Shown here piece after piece: positions 27,126-36,609 of a stretch of DNA of 64,000 bases. The position numbers and the translations under genes were made by a program. Under the pieces are notes generated by a model, which was not told the DNA's origin, made no database searches, and saw nothing but the letters and a program-made list of their open reading frames with translations. Numbering within the stretch: the stretch's first letter is position 1; every line of letters begins with the position of its first letter. This DNA comes from Lacinutrix sp. Bg11-31 (GTDB lineage Bacteria; Bacteroidota; Bacteroidia; Flavobacteriales; Flavobacteriaceae): contig NZ_CP025118.1 of the NCBI RefSeq assembly GCF_002831665.1, positions 3,601,001 through 3,665,000 on the forward strand, written 5' to 3'.

Positions 27126-28026
27126 GTTAGAAAATAGTGTTAATCTACGTGTAGATTTATCAAGTAATTTGAATGTAGAGCTTTTTGTAAAACGAGAAGA
27201 CGCAATACATTCTATTATTTCTGGAAACAAATACAGGAAATTAAAATATAATATAGAAGCAGCTAGAAAAGAAGGCAAGGACACGCTTTTAACTTTTGGA
27301 GGTGCGTTTTCTAATCATATAGCAGCAGTTGCAGAAGTTGGTAGAATTTATAATTTTAAAACCATTGGTATTATTAGAGGTGAAGAATTAATATCTAAAA
27401 TTAATGACAATTCTACACTAAAATATGCTCAAGACTGTGGTATGCAATTTAAGTTTATTAGCAGAACAGATTTTAGAAATAAAGAAGATTTAAACTTTGT
27501 TGAGCGTTTAAGAAATGAATTTGGCGATTTTTATAATATTCCAGAAGGTGGTACAAATACTTTAGCAGTAAAAGGTTGTGAGGAAATTTTAACAGAAGCT
27601 GATTCTCGTTTTGATTATATTTGTGCACCAGTTGGAACAGGTGGGACATTATCTGGTTTAATAAATAGCTCTAAATCTAATCAACAAGTTTTGGGTTTTT
27701 CGGCCTTAAAAGGAGACTTTTTACAAGAAGATATTAGTAAATTTGCAAAACAAGATAATTGGAAATTAATTACCAATTACCATTTTGGAGGTTATGCCAA
27801 AATAAATAATGAATTGGTAACGTTTATTAATGAGTTTAAAGCTCTAAATAATATTAGGTTAGATCCAATTTATACAGGAAAGATGTTATTTGGAATTAAG
27901 GATATGATTAGTAATAACTATTTTCCTAAAGGCTCAAAAATATTAGTTATTCACACAGGAGGATTACAAGGGATTGCAGGAATGAATAACAGATTAAAAC
28001 AGAAAAATTCACCATTAATACAATAG
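27115..28026 (+). CDS. PLP-dependent 1-aminocyclopropane-1-carboxylate deaminase / D-cysteine desulfhydrase family
   Basis: Fold-type II PLP enzyme of 303 residues. The chosen ATG gives MIFKLENSVNL; a GTG two codons earlier is possible. Lys in SGNKYRKLKYN binds PLP. TFGGAFSNHIAAVA is the substrate loop, and GTGGTLSGL is the phosphate-binding Gly-rich turn. Members cleave D-cysteine or 1-aminocyclopropane-1-carboxylate, and substrate cannot be told from sequence here. It overlaps the upstream small HEXXH gene and is followed after 3 nt by the glucosaminidase gene. Confidence 0.88.
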   Translation: MIFKLENSVNLRVDLSSNLNVELFVKREDAIHSIISGNKYRKLKYNIEAARKEGKDTLLTFGGAFSNHIAAVAEVGRIYNFKTIGIIRGEELISKINDNSTLKYAQDCGMQFKFISRTDFRNKEDLNFVERLRNEFGDFYNIPEGGTNTLAVKGCEEILTEADSRFDYICAPVGTGGTLSGLINSSKSNQQVLGFSALKGDFLQEDISKFAKQDNWKLITNYHFGGYAKINNELVTFINEFKALNNIRLDPIYTGKMLFGIKDMISNNYFPKGSKILVIHTGGLQGIAGMNNRLKQKNSPLIQ

Positions 28027-28029
28027 TTG

Positions 28030-28833
28030 ATGAATAGAATATTTGTAATTTTATGCTTACTAGCTTTAGTCTCTAGTTGTGGCTCAAGTAAAAAAGTAAC
28101 GACCAAAAAGGCTAAAAACAAAACGCATCGTGTTGTTAAAACAAAAACGAAAAAGAAGTCTAAAGATTTAATAGAACCAGAGGTTACTATTGTTGAAACA
28201 TCAGAGAGTTATGCAACGCCTACAGACGAATATATTGCTATATATAGTGATATAGCTCAAGACGAAATGCGTAATTATGGTGTGCCAGCAAGTATTACTT
28301 TAGCTCAAGGTATTTTAGAGTCTGGTTCTGGAAAAGGTCGTTTGTCTACAGAGGCAAATAATCACTTTGGTATTAAATGCCATAAAGGATGGACAGGTGG
28401 GAAAATATATCATGATGATGATGCCGATCAAGAATGTTTCAGAAAATATAAAAATTCAAAATACTCATTTAGAGATCATTCGCTATTTTTAAAAGAACGT
28501 AAGCGTTATGCAGGATTGTTTGCACTCGGAAAAGGCGATTATGAGTCTTGGGCAAAAGGTTTAAGAGCTGCAGGTTACGCAACAGATAGAAAATATCCTC
28601 AAAAATTAATAAGCCTTATAGAGCGTTACCAATTATATCGTTTTGACAACGACGTTTTAGGTGTTGAGTCTAGTGTAAACGACAAACATACTGTTGTTTC
28701 GGGAGATACTTTATTTGGTTTATCAAGAAAGTATAATATTTCAGTACCAGAATTAAAAGCATTAAATAGCTTAGAATCTAGCGACTTGTTTGTAGGACAA
28801 GTGTTATTTATTAAGCCCATTCCTAAAGATTAA
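28030..28833 (+). CDS. Lipoprotein peptidoglycan hydrolase: glucosaminidase plus LysM
   Basis: Lipoprotein of 267 residues (LVSSCGSS lipobox), then a Lys-rich linker. A GH73-type glucosaminidase domain follows at about 70-205 ([20 protein letters not shown] with the catalytic Glu, [20 protein letters not shown]-like SKYSFRDHS). A C-terminal LysM is at about 220-262 ([19 protein letters not shown]). It would hydrolyse glucosaminyl bonds in peptidoglycan during growth or separation. It sits 3 nt after the PLP enzyme and 5 nt before hemL. ATG is chosen over the TTG one codon upstream. Confidence 0.9.
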   Translation: MNRIFVILCLLALVSSCGSSKKVTTKKAKNKTHRVVKTKTKKKSKDLIEPEVTIVETSESYATPTDEYIAIYSDIAQDEMRNYGVPASITLAQGILESGSGKGRLSTEANNHFGIKCHKGWTGGKIYHDDDADQECFRKYKNSKYSFRDHSLFLKERKRYAGLFALGKGDYESWAKGLRAAGYATDRKYPQKLISLIERYQLYRFDNDVLGVESSVNDKHTVVSGDTLFGLSRKYNISVPELKALNSLESSDLFVGQVLFIKPIPKD

Positions 28834-28838
28834 TTATA

Positions 28839-30119
28839 ATGATTTATAAACGTAGTAGCATTCTTTTCGCAGCAGCGGAAAAAGTAATTCCTGGAGGAGT
28901 AAATTCTCCAGTTCGAGCATTTAAAGCAGTTGGAGGAACACCAATATTTGTTAAAGAAGCAAAAGGAGCTTATTTGTACGATGAAGATGGAAACATCTTA
29001 ATCGATTACATTAATTCTTGGGGACCAATGATTTTAGGTCATGCTTTCGAGCCTGTTGTTAATGCTGTAATCGAGAAAGCTAGAAAAGGAACGTCTTTTG
29101 GGATGCCAACAGAAATTGAAACTGAAATTGCAGAATTAGCAGTGTCAATGGTACCAAATATTGATAAAATTCGTTTTGTAAATTCTGGAACAGAAGCTTG
29201 TATGAGTGCTGTAAGATTAGCAAGAGGTTTTACTGGAAAAGATAAAATTATAAAATTTGCAGGTTGTTATCATGGACATAGCGATTCGTTTTTAATACAA
29301 GCAGGAAGTGGAGCAGTGACTTTTGGTAGCCCAAATAGTCCTGGAGTTACTGAAGGAACAGCAAAAGATACGTTGCTTGCTAATTTTAACGATTTAGCAA
29401 ATGTTGAAGCGCTAATTAATGCGAATAAAAATGAAATTGCTTGTATAATTATAGAGCCAGTTGCTGGTAATATGGGTTGTATTCCACCATTAGATGGTTT
29501 TCTTCAAGGTTTAAGATCACTTTGTGATGCTAATGATATTTTATTAGTTTTCGATGAGGTTATGACGGGTTTCCGCCTGGCAAAAGGTGGTGTTCAGGAA
29601 TTATATGGAGTAGATGCAGATATTGTTTGCTTTGGTAAGGTTATAGGTGGTGGTTTGCCAGTTGGTGCCTTTGCCGCTAGAAATGAAATTATGAATCACT
29701 TAGCACCTTTAGGTCCTGTGTATCAAGCGGGAACTTTAAGTGGGAATCCACTAGCTATGGCTGCAGGATTAGCTATGCTTACAACGCTAAATAATGATAA
29801 AGATGTTTTTAATCGTTTAGCTGAAAAAACCGAATACCTTCATAAAGGTTTAGCAAAAGTTTTAAATAATAACAATGTTACACATACTATTAATAGAGTA
29901 GGTTCTATGATTTCGGTTCATTTTGATGAGACTAAAGTTATAGATTTTAAAACTGCTGCAAAAGGTAATAACGACATGTTTAAAATCTTTTTTCACGGCA
30001 TGCTTAATCAGGGTATTTATATTGCTCCAAGTGCATTTGAAACTTGGTTTATTACAGATGCGCTAACTTATGAAGATTTAGATAAAACAATAGAAGCTTG
30101 TAATACTGTTTTTAAGTAG
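28839..30119 (+). CDS. hemL: Glutamate-1-semialdehyde 2,1-aminomutase
   Basis: PLP enzyme of 426 residues making 5-aminolevulinate for haem by the C5 route. It begins with the family signature [19 protein letters not shown]. It has [26 protein letters not shown], the conserved [11 protein letters not shown], and the PLP lysine in [16 protein letters not shown]. The length is the family norm. It ends a four-gene cluster and is followed by a strong terminator. Confidence 0.97.
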   Translation: MIYKRSSILFAAAEKVIPGGVNSPVRAFKAVGGTPIFVKEAKGAYLYDEDGNILIDYINSWGPMILGHAFEPVVNAVIEKARKGTSFGMPTEIETEIAELAVSMVPNIDKIRFVNSGTEACMSAVRLARGFTGKDKIIKFAGCYHGHSDSFLIQAGSGAVTFGSPNSPGVTEGTAKDTLLANFNDLANVEALINANKNEIACIIIEPVAGNMGCIPPLDGFLQGLRSLCDANDILLVFDEVMTGFRLAKGGVQELYGVDADIVCFGKVIGGGLPVGAFAARNEIMNHLAPLGPVYQAGTLSGNPLAMAAGLAMLTTLNNDKDVFNRLAEKTEYLHKGLAKVLNNNNVTHTINRVGSMISVHFDETKVIDFKTAAKGNNDMFKIFFHGMLNQGIYIAPSAFETWFITDALTYEDLDKTIEACNTVFK

Positions 30120-30133
30120 TATAAAGTTTTCTG

Positions 30134-30174
30134 AAAAAAAAAGGCGATTACTATTTGTAGTAATCGCCTTTTTT
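30134..30174. terminator. Strong bidirectional terminator after hemL
   Basis: AAGGCGATTACTA and TAGTAATCGCCTT (13 bp) enclose a 4-nt loop, with A9 before and T6 after. It lies between hemL and a convergent gene. Confidence 0.9.
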
Positions 30175-30192
30175 ATGCTTTATGAAGTTGAG

Positions 30193-30534
30193 TTATTCAA
30201 CTGTTTTTTTATTAGTAATATTTAAATACCTGTTATATAATTCTTCACCTAAAGCCGTTTTTAAATCTGCTTGTAAAGAGTAGTTTAATTTAGATACAAC
30301 TTCTGTGTTTCCAGACGCTTTAGAATCTTCTATAGCAGCTAAGTTTTTTTCATATGCATGGTATGCATTGTAAACTTGCTCTAAAGTATTGTCATTAAAT
30401 TTTAATGTAGAGCGCATTTCCTTTGCCTTAAGATAAGCTTTCTCTTTAGTGTTAACTTTATCTTGAGCTAATGCAGATTGAGTACCAATTAACATTGCAA
30501 ATGCAAAAAAGCAAAATGTAAATATTTTTTTCAT
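30193..30534 (-). CDS. Small secreted helical protein, unknown
   Basis: A 113-residue exported protein with signal peptide ending SALAQ. The mature part is mostly helical and charged (KEKAYLKAKEMRSTLKFNDNTLEQVYNAYHAYEKNLAAIE). This resembles periplasmic Spy/LTXXQ-type helical hairpins. The next gene upstream codes for a similar kind of protein, separated by a terminator. No conserved catalytic residues. Confidence 0.65.
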   Translation of the reverse strand: MKKIFTFCFFAFAMLIGTQSALAQDKVNTKEKAYLKAKEMRSTLKFNDNTLEQVYNAYHAYEKNLAAIEDSKASGNTEVVSKLNYSLQADLKTALGEELYNRYLNITNKKTVE

Positions 30535-30594
30535 TGTTATAGTTGTTATACGTTAATAACTCAAAGTAAAGCTATTTTGTTAAAGATTGCAAAT

Positions 30595-30627
30595 AAAAAA
30601 GTACCGAATAGATAATCGGCACTTTTT
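30595..30627 (-). terminator. Terminator after the 30652-31134 gene
   Basis: An imperfect stem (GTGCCGAT with ATCGGTAC-like partner, one mismatch) is flanked by A6 and T6. On the minus strand it lies 25-57 nt after the stop codon. Confidence 0.65.
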
Positions 30628-30651
30628 TACTTTTAAAGGTTTTAGGTAAAA

Positions 30652-31134
30652 TTACTCCTTTTCCATTTTATGGTCTCTTTTTTCACCTTTTTTGTGCTTC
30701 ATCTTACCACGTTTTCCTTTCATTATCCTTTTTTTAGACATTTTGTTATACTTTTCATATTGCTCTGGAGTTAAGATTTTTTTCATTTCTCTTTTTGTCG
30801 CAATTTGATGATCTAGTTTGTCGTTTTTCCTTTTTAGCTTATCGTCTGGAGTTAATTTTTTGTCAGCATCTTTTAATGCCATTCTTTTTTCCATTCCAGT
30901 TTTACGTAATTCTGCATTTTTAATGTTTAGTTTTTCAACTTTGTTTTGTTGGTCTTGAGAAAGATCTAAAGCAAGCGTCATTTTTTTAGTATTAATTTTC
31001 GCCATTTCTATTGGGTCCATGTTTTTATGTTGCTCCATTTTTTCTTTTCGCAACTCTTTTCTATCTTCTTTCTTGTCTTGAGCTGTTACTTGTAAAGCAA
31101 ATAAGGCTAATGCTACTATTAATATTTTTTTCAT
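30652..31134 (-). CDS. Secreted Lys/Asp-rich Spy/CpxP-like helical protein (DUF4890-like)
   Basis: A 160-residue exported protein (signal peptide ending QVTAQ). The core has LALDLSQDQQNKVEKLNIKN and ILTPEQYEKYNKM, the LTxxQ-like pattern of periplasmic Spy/CpxP chaperone-type proteins and of the Bacteroidota DUF4890 group. The tail is strongly basic (KKRIMKGKRGKMKHKKGEKRDHK). It may bind envelope or nucleic-acid components, but this is not shown. It has its own terminator. Confidence 0.7.
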   Translation of the reverse strand: MKKILIVALALFALQVTAQDKKEDRKELRKEKMEQHKNMDPIEMAKINTKKMTLALDLSQDQQNKVEKLNIKNAELRKTGMEKRMALKDADKKLTPDDKLKRKNDKLDHQIATKREMKKILTPEQYEKYNKMSKKRIMKGKRGKMKHKKGEKRDHKMEKE

Positions 31135-31214
31135 CTTTATATTGTTTTAATTGTTATTCATTCTTAAGACATTAAAAAAATAAAATGGTTTAATGCTTAA
31201 GTGATTTTTAAGCT

Positions 31215-32726
31215 TTAATTAACAGATTGTGCTTTAGTAACCAACTCTAATGTTACTGTGTATAAAGATCTATTTTCCATTTTACTTTTTAGCCATGCAA
31301 AATAACTCATTACAAAAATGTCTTCACGTTTAGCTTCTACCCAAACAAAGGCATGTTCTATTTTATTAATAAAAGATTCTGTTTTTATGCTTTCAGGGTT
31401 TTTATAATAAGCTTCAATAAACTGTAGGTAGATAATAACGCGTTTTTGGTTTATGCTTTTTAAATAGGAGGAATAATTTCGTTTAAAGCTTAGTAATCGT
31501 GAGTCTACTAAATCTATATTTTCTAATTCGATATGTAGAATAATTTCAACTAAATTCTTTTTAATAACCCATTCTTTTCCAGTTTTAGTTTCGTAATAAT
31601 TATCTGTATGGTAGAAAGATTTAAATAGTGTATGCGCTTTTTTGTAATCCTGTGCTTGAATATAGTACATAGCCAGACTTAAGCTTATATCTAGTACTGT
31701 TTCGATGTCTTTATGCTTTTTAAGGAGTAAAGTTTCTAGTAATGTAATGGCTTCCGTTTGTTGGTTAGAGTAATTAAGATTTAATGCTAATAACAGATTG
31801 TGTTTAAGTTTAAATGCAGAATTGTGTTTTTTGTTCTGCTTTAACATGTGGGCTTGCATGAGCTCTAAATATTCTATAGATTCGGTAAATTTTTTATTTC
31901 TGAAGAATGTATTTGCTACCAAGTACAATACCTGAATATGGTAATATAACTGCTTCTCTTTGCTTTTGTATTGCTTAAGTTTCTGATATGTTTTTACCAA
32001 AAACGGTTCAATTTTATAGTAATCTTTGCTTACAAAAGCCGATAAACTAACTATTGTAATTAATTGATACAAGGACTTAAAAGACATAGAGTCGTTTAAA
32101 CTAATATTATAGTCTTTAAAAGTGTTTTCAAGTAGGTTTTCAAAATCTAAGCTATTTCTTTCGTGGTGGTCTTGCGCGATAATTTGTCGAATTTTGGCAT
32201 AAACAATATTAAGTTGGTCTTCTAGGAAGTAGTTTTTCTGATTTATTTTAAATTTTTCAATAACACTATCAATCTCTATTGAAGGATTAGCGTAAGCATA
32301 TTGAATTTTGGTGTGATATATTTCATTTAAAATAGGAAACAATAAATGTTCGCTTGCTATAACTTCAGCTTTATCTAAAATTTTATAAGCAACCTTGTAT
32401 TGTTTGCGGGCTAAAAAAGTACGCGATGCTAAAATGTGTTTTATAAGCTGCATGTCTATAGAGTTTTCTTCCTCTAAACTAGTATTGGCTATAAAATCTA
32501 TAATAGACAGGTGTAATCTTTTTCTTAAAGCATGGTAGGCATCTTTTTGAGTTTTGTTATATAATTTTAGAAAAACAGCCTTAGAACCTAATTCGTTTTT
32601 AGCTAATAATTTAAACAAAGCAATGTTTTTGGTGTCGCTCCTTTTGTTCTTTTTTTCAAGGTAATTAACAAAGAGGAGCTTTTCATCTTTAGAAAAAGTG
32701 CTTATTATTTCGTTTAAATTTATCAT
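31215..32726 (-). CDS. Cytoplasmic TPR-like helical repeat protein, unknown
   Basis: A 503-residue protein without signal peptide or membrane segments, rich in Leu, Lys and Tyr and predicted all-helical. It begins with a segment that resembles a helical DNA- or protein-binding start (LNEIISTFSKDEKLLFVNYLEKKNKR). Degenerate TPR-like pairs follow (YIQAQDYKKAHTLFKSFY; FTESIEYLELMQAHML). Such proteins in flavobacteria are hypothetical. It is divergent from yiaA with a 150-nt shared gap. Confidence 0.7.
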   Translation of the reverse strand: MINLNEIISTFSKDEKLLFVNYLEKKNKRSDTKNIALFKLLAKNELGSKAVFLKLYNKTQKDAYHALRKRLHLSIIDFIANTSLEEENSIDMQLIKHILASRTFLARKQYKVAYKILDKAEVIASEHLLFPILNEIYHTKIQYAYANPSIEIDSVIEKFKINQKNYFLEDQLNIVYAKIRQIIAQDHHERNSLDFENLLENTFKDYNISLNDSMSFKSLYQLITIVSLSAFVSKDYYKIEPFLVKTYQKLKQYKSKEKQLYYHIQVLYLVANTFFRNKKFTESIEYLELMQAHMLKQNKKHNSAFKLKHNLLLALNLNYSNQQTEAITLLETLLLKKHKDIETVLDISLSLAMYYIQAQDYKKAHTLFKSFYHTDNYYETKTGKEWVIKKNLVEIILHIELENIDLVDSRLLSFKRNYSSYLKSINQKRVIIYLQFIEAYYKNPESIKTESFINKIEHAFVWVEAKREDIFVMSYFAWLKSKMENRSLYTVTLELVTKAQSVN

Positions 32727-32879
32727 TTAATCGTCAGTTATATAATTGTATTCTATATAAATATAGTAATATTTAAAGTTATAGTGTAAAATATATCGTC
32801 AGTTTTTTGTTAATACTGTTTTCGTCAACTTTAGATTACGTCGCATATTTGCTTCATAATCATTAAAACAAAAACAATT

Positions 32880-33362
32880 ATGGATTATCAAACAACAGTT
32901 TCTTTAAAAGAAGCAGAAAAAAAGAAAAAGAATAAAAAAGAAGAACCATTTTTTGACCAAAAACCAACAATAGCTTTTGTTGGAGCATCGTGGACAGCGT
33001 TATTAATTGGTATAGTTGCTTATTGTGTAGGTTTATGGAATGCAACTATGGCGTTAAATGAAAAAGGCTATTATTTCACCATTTTGTTATTTGGTTTGTT
33101 CTCAGTTATTTCTGTGCAAAAAGCAGTAAGAGATAAAATGGAAAACATTCAAGTTACAGAAATGTATTACGGTATAAGTTGGTTTGCAAGTATTGCAGCA
33201 ATAGCTTTATTAGTTATTGGCTTGTGGAATGCAGATTTAGAATTAAGTGAAAAAGGATTCTATGGCATGTCTTTTACTTTAAGTTTATTTGCCGGAATTG
33301 CTGTGCAAAAAAACACTAGAGATATTGCTTTTATAGATAACAACGAAACAGAAGACATCTAA
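32880..33362 (+). CDS. YiaA/YiaB-family inner-membrane protein
   Basis: A 160-residue membrane protein with two copies of the YiaAB unit, each of two membrane helices. The first is about 31-75 (PTIAFVGASWTALLIGIVAYCVGLWNA) and the second about 100-145 (GISWFASIAAIALLVIGLWNADLELSEKGFY). The repeated WNAxxxLxEKGYY motif marks the family. The N-terminus is a charged cytoplasmic stretch (EKKKKNKKEE). Function unknown; monocistronic. Confidence 0.9.
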   Translation: MDYQTTVSLKEAEKKKKNKKEEPFFDQKPTIAFVGASWTALLIGIVAYCVGLWNATMALNEKGYYFTILLFGLFSVISVQKAVRDKMENIQVTEMYYGISWFASIAAIALLVIGLWNADLELSEKGFYGMSFTLSLFAGIAVQKNTRDIAFIDNNETEDI

Positions 33363-33396
33363 GGTTTTGTTTTGATGAAGGTTAGTTAACCTTAAG

Positions 33397-33423
33397 TGGC
33401 GTGACTTTTAGTTGCGCCATTTT
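33397..33423 (+). terminator. Possible terminator after yiaA
   Basis: TGGCG and CGCCA arms with partly paired inner bases, followed by TTTT. It is a weaker stem than the others in the window. Confidence 0.45.
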
Positions 33424-33527
33424 AAATTTAAAAGGATATAGGAGTATAAATAAATTAGGAAAGCTTCTTGTTTTATACTTATGCTTAAAAAAAAGATTAA
33501 ATTGATGAAATATTAAATAAAACACGA

Positions 33528-34814
33528 ATGCATTCAAAACTCATAAAAGAATTGCCAGAGTTAGTAGAAAACGATGTAATATCTCAAGATGTTGCTTCGA
33601 AAATAGAGCGTTATTACCAATCTAAAACAAACGAAACTCCTAATAGATTATTTACCGTTTTTGGGGTGTTAGGCTCTGTTTTAGTCGGACTTGGTCTTAT
33701 TTTAATACTAGCACATAATTGGGATAATTTCTCTAAAACAATTAAAACACTCTTTGCTTTTGCACCATTAATAGTTGGACAAGTATTGGTTGGTTTTTCA
33801 ATTTTAAAGAAAAAAAGCCAAACGTGGAAAGAAGCCTCAGGCGTGTTTTTATTTTTTGCAGTTGGTGCTTCCATAGCAATGGTAAGTCAGATTTACAATA
33901 TTCCAGGAAATTTCACTAATTATATGTTGGTCTGGATTTTACTTTGCGTACCACTAATCTATCTTTTAAAATCTCATGCACTTGCATTATTACACCTTGT
34001 GTACGCAACTGTATATGCTTGCAACTATGGATATGCTAATGGTAGTAAAGCGCCTTGGTTGTTTTTAGTGCTGCTTTTATTACTACTTCCATATTATATA
34101 AATCTAATTAAAAGTAGGCCTAAAGCAAATATTACGTCGATTTTTAATTGGTTATTACCAATAAGTCTCGTTATTACTTTGGGTGCGTTTATTACAAAAT
34201 TTGATGAGCTTATTTTCTTGTCTTATATTATTTTATTCGGTTTGTTTTATAATTTAGGAAAACTCCCAGTATTAAATAATTTAAAATTAAGACAAAACGG
34301 TTATTTGGTTTTAGGATCTTTTGGAACTGTTGTTTTATTGCTAATAGCAAGTTTTAGATGGGTTTGGGAAGACGTATTGCGTATTTCTTCTTTCTCAGGA
34401 AAAGAAACAACCTTGGTTATCGTATTATTTGTAGTTGCTTTAGGTGTTTTAATTTATTTATTTCTGAAAAAACAAGTTGACAAATTCAACCTATTCCATT
34501 ACATCTTTATAATAATGACGATGTTGTTTTTTGTTGGTTTAAAAAACGATGTCTCACCAACTGTTATTACCAATGTATTGTTATTAGTTTTAGGAATAAA
34601 TGCAATAAAAATAGGAGTAGATAAAATGCATTTTGGTGTTTTAAATTACGGGCTAATAATTATTACAGCTTTAATATTTTGTCGTTTTTTCGATACTAAC
34701 ATGAGTTTTGTTATTCGAGGTTTGCTGTTTGTAATTGTAGGGATTGGTTTTTTTGCAACTAATTATGTAATGCTTAAAAAGCAGAAATCTAAAGAAACTA
34801 AAATATTAAAATAA
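33528..34814 (+). CDS. DUF2157 membrane protein
   Basis: A 428-residue protein. The N-terminal soluble helix (HSKLIKELPELVENDVISQDVASKIERYY) is typical of DUF2157. About a dozen hydrophobic segments follow, starting LFTVFGVLGSVLVGLGLILILAHNWD. Proteins of this type are usually encoded next to a GDYXXLXY protein, as here (12 nt downstream). The role is unknown, and a transport or sensing function has been guessed only from the topology. Start at the first ATG. Confidence 0.88.
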   Translation: MHSKLIKELPELVENDVISQDVASKIERYYQSKTNETPNRLFTVFGVLGSVLVGLGLILILAHNWDNFSKTIKTLFAFAPLIVGQVLVGFSILKKKSQTWKEASGVFLFFAVGASIAMVSQIYNIPGNFTNYMLVWILLCVPLIYLLKSHALALLHLVYATVYACNYGYANGSKAPWLFLVLLLLLLPYYINLIKSRPKANITSIFNWLLPISLVITLGAFITKFDELIFLSYIILFGLFYNLGKLPVLNNLKLRQNGYLVLGSFGTVVLLLIASFRWVWEDVLRISSFSGKETTLVIVLFVVALGVLIYLFLKKQVDKFNLFHYIFIIMTMLFFVGLKNDVSPTVITNVLLLVLGINAIKIGVDKMHFGVLNYGLIIITALIFCRFFDTNMSFVIRGLLFVIVGIGFFATNYVMLKKQKSKETKILK

Positions 34815-34826
34815 CACATTAAGAAG

Positions 34827-35387
34827 ATGAAATTAAAATACATATTCACGCTATTTATACTTGTTGTAATAGCACAGTTATTTGTTCCAATGCAAATGAT
34901 TTTTGGACAAGAAGCTGTTTTGAAAAACGGAAAAGCATATAAGTTTAGAACTCAACCTATAGATCCAAGCGATCCATACAGAGGGAAATATATAACTTTG
35001 AGATACGATATAAATACGGCTATTTCTGTAGATTCTACTTGGGAAAGAAAACAAGACATTTACGTATATTTTGAAGAAGATAGTTTAGGTTTTGCTAAAT
35101 TAACAGAGATAAGTAAAGAGCCTTTAGTAAATGTAAAAGATTACGTAAAAACCCAAGTAAATTGGTATAGTAAATACGATAAAAAAGTGACCTTTAACTT
35201 ACCATTCGATCGTTTTTATATGGAAGAAAACAAAGCTAAACCAGCCGAAGATGCTTTTAGAACAGCTCAACGCGATACCTTACCAAATAATACTTACGCT
35301 TTAGTTTATGTAAAAGATGGTGAGGCCGTTTTAAAAGATGTTTTAATAAACGAAATTTCTATTGCAGATTATGTAGAGGAGAATTAA
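34827..35387 (+). CDS. GDYXXLXY-domain protein
   Basis: A 186-residue protein with a hydrophobic N-terminal anchor or signal (MKLKYIFTLFILVVIAQLFVPM). The signature region reads DPSDPYRGKYITLRYDIN, where RGKYITLRY matches the GDYXXLXY consensus with K for D. The C-terminal part is beta-rich with VNVKDYV and PFDRFYMEENKAKPAE. It probably sits in the periplasm, facing the DUF2157 membrane protein encoded just upstream. Confidence 0.88.
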   Translation: MKLKYIFTLFILVVIAQLFVPMQMIFGQEAVLKNGKAYKFRTQPIDPSDPYRGKYITLRYDINTAISVDSTWERKQDIYVYFEEDSLGFAKLTEISKEPLVNVKDYVKTQVNWYSKYDKKVTFNLPFDRFYMEENKAKPAEDAFRTAQRDTLPNNTYALVYVKDGEAVLKDVLINEISIADYVEEN

Positions 35388-35408
35388 TACTATATAAACT
35401 GTAAAATC

Positions 35409-35443
35409 AAAAAGAAGATTAAATGTGTTTTAATCTTCTTTTT
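35409..35443 (+). terminator. Terminator after the GDYXXLXY gene
   Basis: AAAAAGAAGATTAAA and TTTAATCTTCTTTTT enclose a 4-nt loop. The long A/T-rich stem ends in a T run 22 nt after the stop codon. Confidence 0.7.
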
Positions 35444-35488
35444 GTCCTGTCTTTAGCTTTGTAATAATAGTTTCAAGGCAAGATTTTA

Positions 35489-35773
35489 CTATTTAGTGTA
35501 TTCAATAGAAGTGACTCCATTGTTTTGAACAATTTTCATGTTTCTTTTTGTTGCATAAAAATTCATCCATATGCCATTTAGTAAGGGATTATTGTTTGCT
35601 TTGAAAACACTAATTTGAATGACTACATTTTCTAGTGCATCAATTTTTTGGTGACCATTTGCAGAAATATTATAATTTGCTGCTGATATGCCGTGAGTTC
35701 CGTCGTTCCAATCATACCAACTCACAATTACTTCTTCGTTTAAGGTGTTTTCCATGTTAAATGTGTACTTCAT
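35489..35773 (-). CDS. Hypothetical 94-residue protein, beta-rich
   Basis: I do not recognise a family. No signal peptide. It has alternating strand-like segments (EVIVSWYDWNDGTHGISAANYNIS, VVIQISVFKAN, GIWMNFYATKRNMKIV, GVTSIEYTK), which suggests a small beta-sandwich. The fold could resemble pore- or carbohydrate-binding modules, but no motif proves it. It is isolated, with about 250 nt of non-coding sequence upstream. Confidence 0.55.
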   Translation of the reverse strand: MKYTFNMENTLNEEVIVSWYDWNDGTHGISAANYNISANGHQKIDALENVVIQISVFKANNNPLLNGIWMNFYATKRNMKIVQNNGVTSIEYTK

Positions 35774-36020
35774 AATAAATATTTTTAAAGATTAATAACG
35801 ATGTAAAGGTATGCTGGAATGTGTGTTTAATTAAACGTAGGAATACTGAAGATTATAAACACGTAAAAATACGTAAGAAATTAGTAATCAGCATTTTGTG
35901 TTGTTTTTTTTTGTAACTGATTTAAATAATATGAAGTTTGATAATATTGAAGAAAGAGTAATGTTATTACTGCTTTTTGTTCTTGTAATTTGAGTTAACT
36001 TAATCTTGCTTATTTTTTAT

Positions 36021-36482
36021 TCAGTCTTTTTCATTGTTTAAGATGTCAATTTCGTCCATTATCATTTCGTTTAGAATAAAAATATTAGACAAACTAGAAT
36101 TATCTTTTTTTTGAATTTCACCTTTGAAGATGAAGTTTCTGCCATCTAGTTTAATAGAGGCCTTTAGACTGTTCATTAAAGACTGTGTTGCGCTACTTTT
36201 TAAAATCAATTCAGAGAATTTACTTTTTTTGCCAGAAAAATTAAAAGCATCAGTTCTAGTTACAAATGAGAGAAAATTAGCATCGGTTAAAGAGCAAGAA
36301 GTAAATTCTGTTTTTAAATTATTTTTTCTAGACTTGAGTGCTATTTGTATTCTTTTTTTATCCCATTTAACAAAAATACCAACAGACCAGTTATTCCGGT
36401 TCTCAACAAACTTAACTTCTCCTTTAAGAAGTGTTTTTATTGAATTAATAATAGGTTGAGTAAATTTATGTTTTTCTTCCAA
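36021..36482 (-). CDS. Hypothetical 153-residue cytoplasmic protein
   Basis: No family recognised. No signal peptide or membrane segment. It is Lys/Asn/Ser-rich, with a possible beta-strand core (VKFVENRNNWSVGIFVKWDKKRIQIAL) and a helical, acidic C-terminus (LNEMIMDEIDILNNEKD). Codon use is like the neighbours. It is divergent from the peptidase gene, about 130 nt away. Confidence 0.5.
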   Translation of the reverse strand: MEEKHKFTQPIINSIKTLLKGEVKFVENRNNWSVGIFVKWDKKRIQIALKSRKNNLKTEFTSCSLTDANFLSFVTRTDAFNFSGKKSKFSELILKSSATQSLMNSLKASIKLDGRNFIFKGEIQKKDNSSLSNIFILNEMIMDEIDILNNEKD

Positions 36483-36609
36483 GGATTAATTTGTTGTTAA
36501 ACAACTAATATATCTCATTTTAGCCAAAACTAAAATCGTTACCCAACATTTATATCAGTATCAAAAATTCCCTAACTTTACAAAACCAACAATCAATTCA
36601 CTAAAACTC

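Noticed and set aside
35932..35994. 20-residue open frame on the plus strand
   Set aside because: Too short, no signal or family, and no promoter in front.
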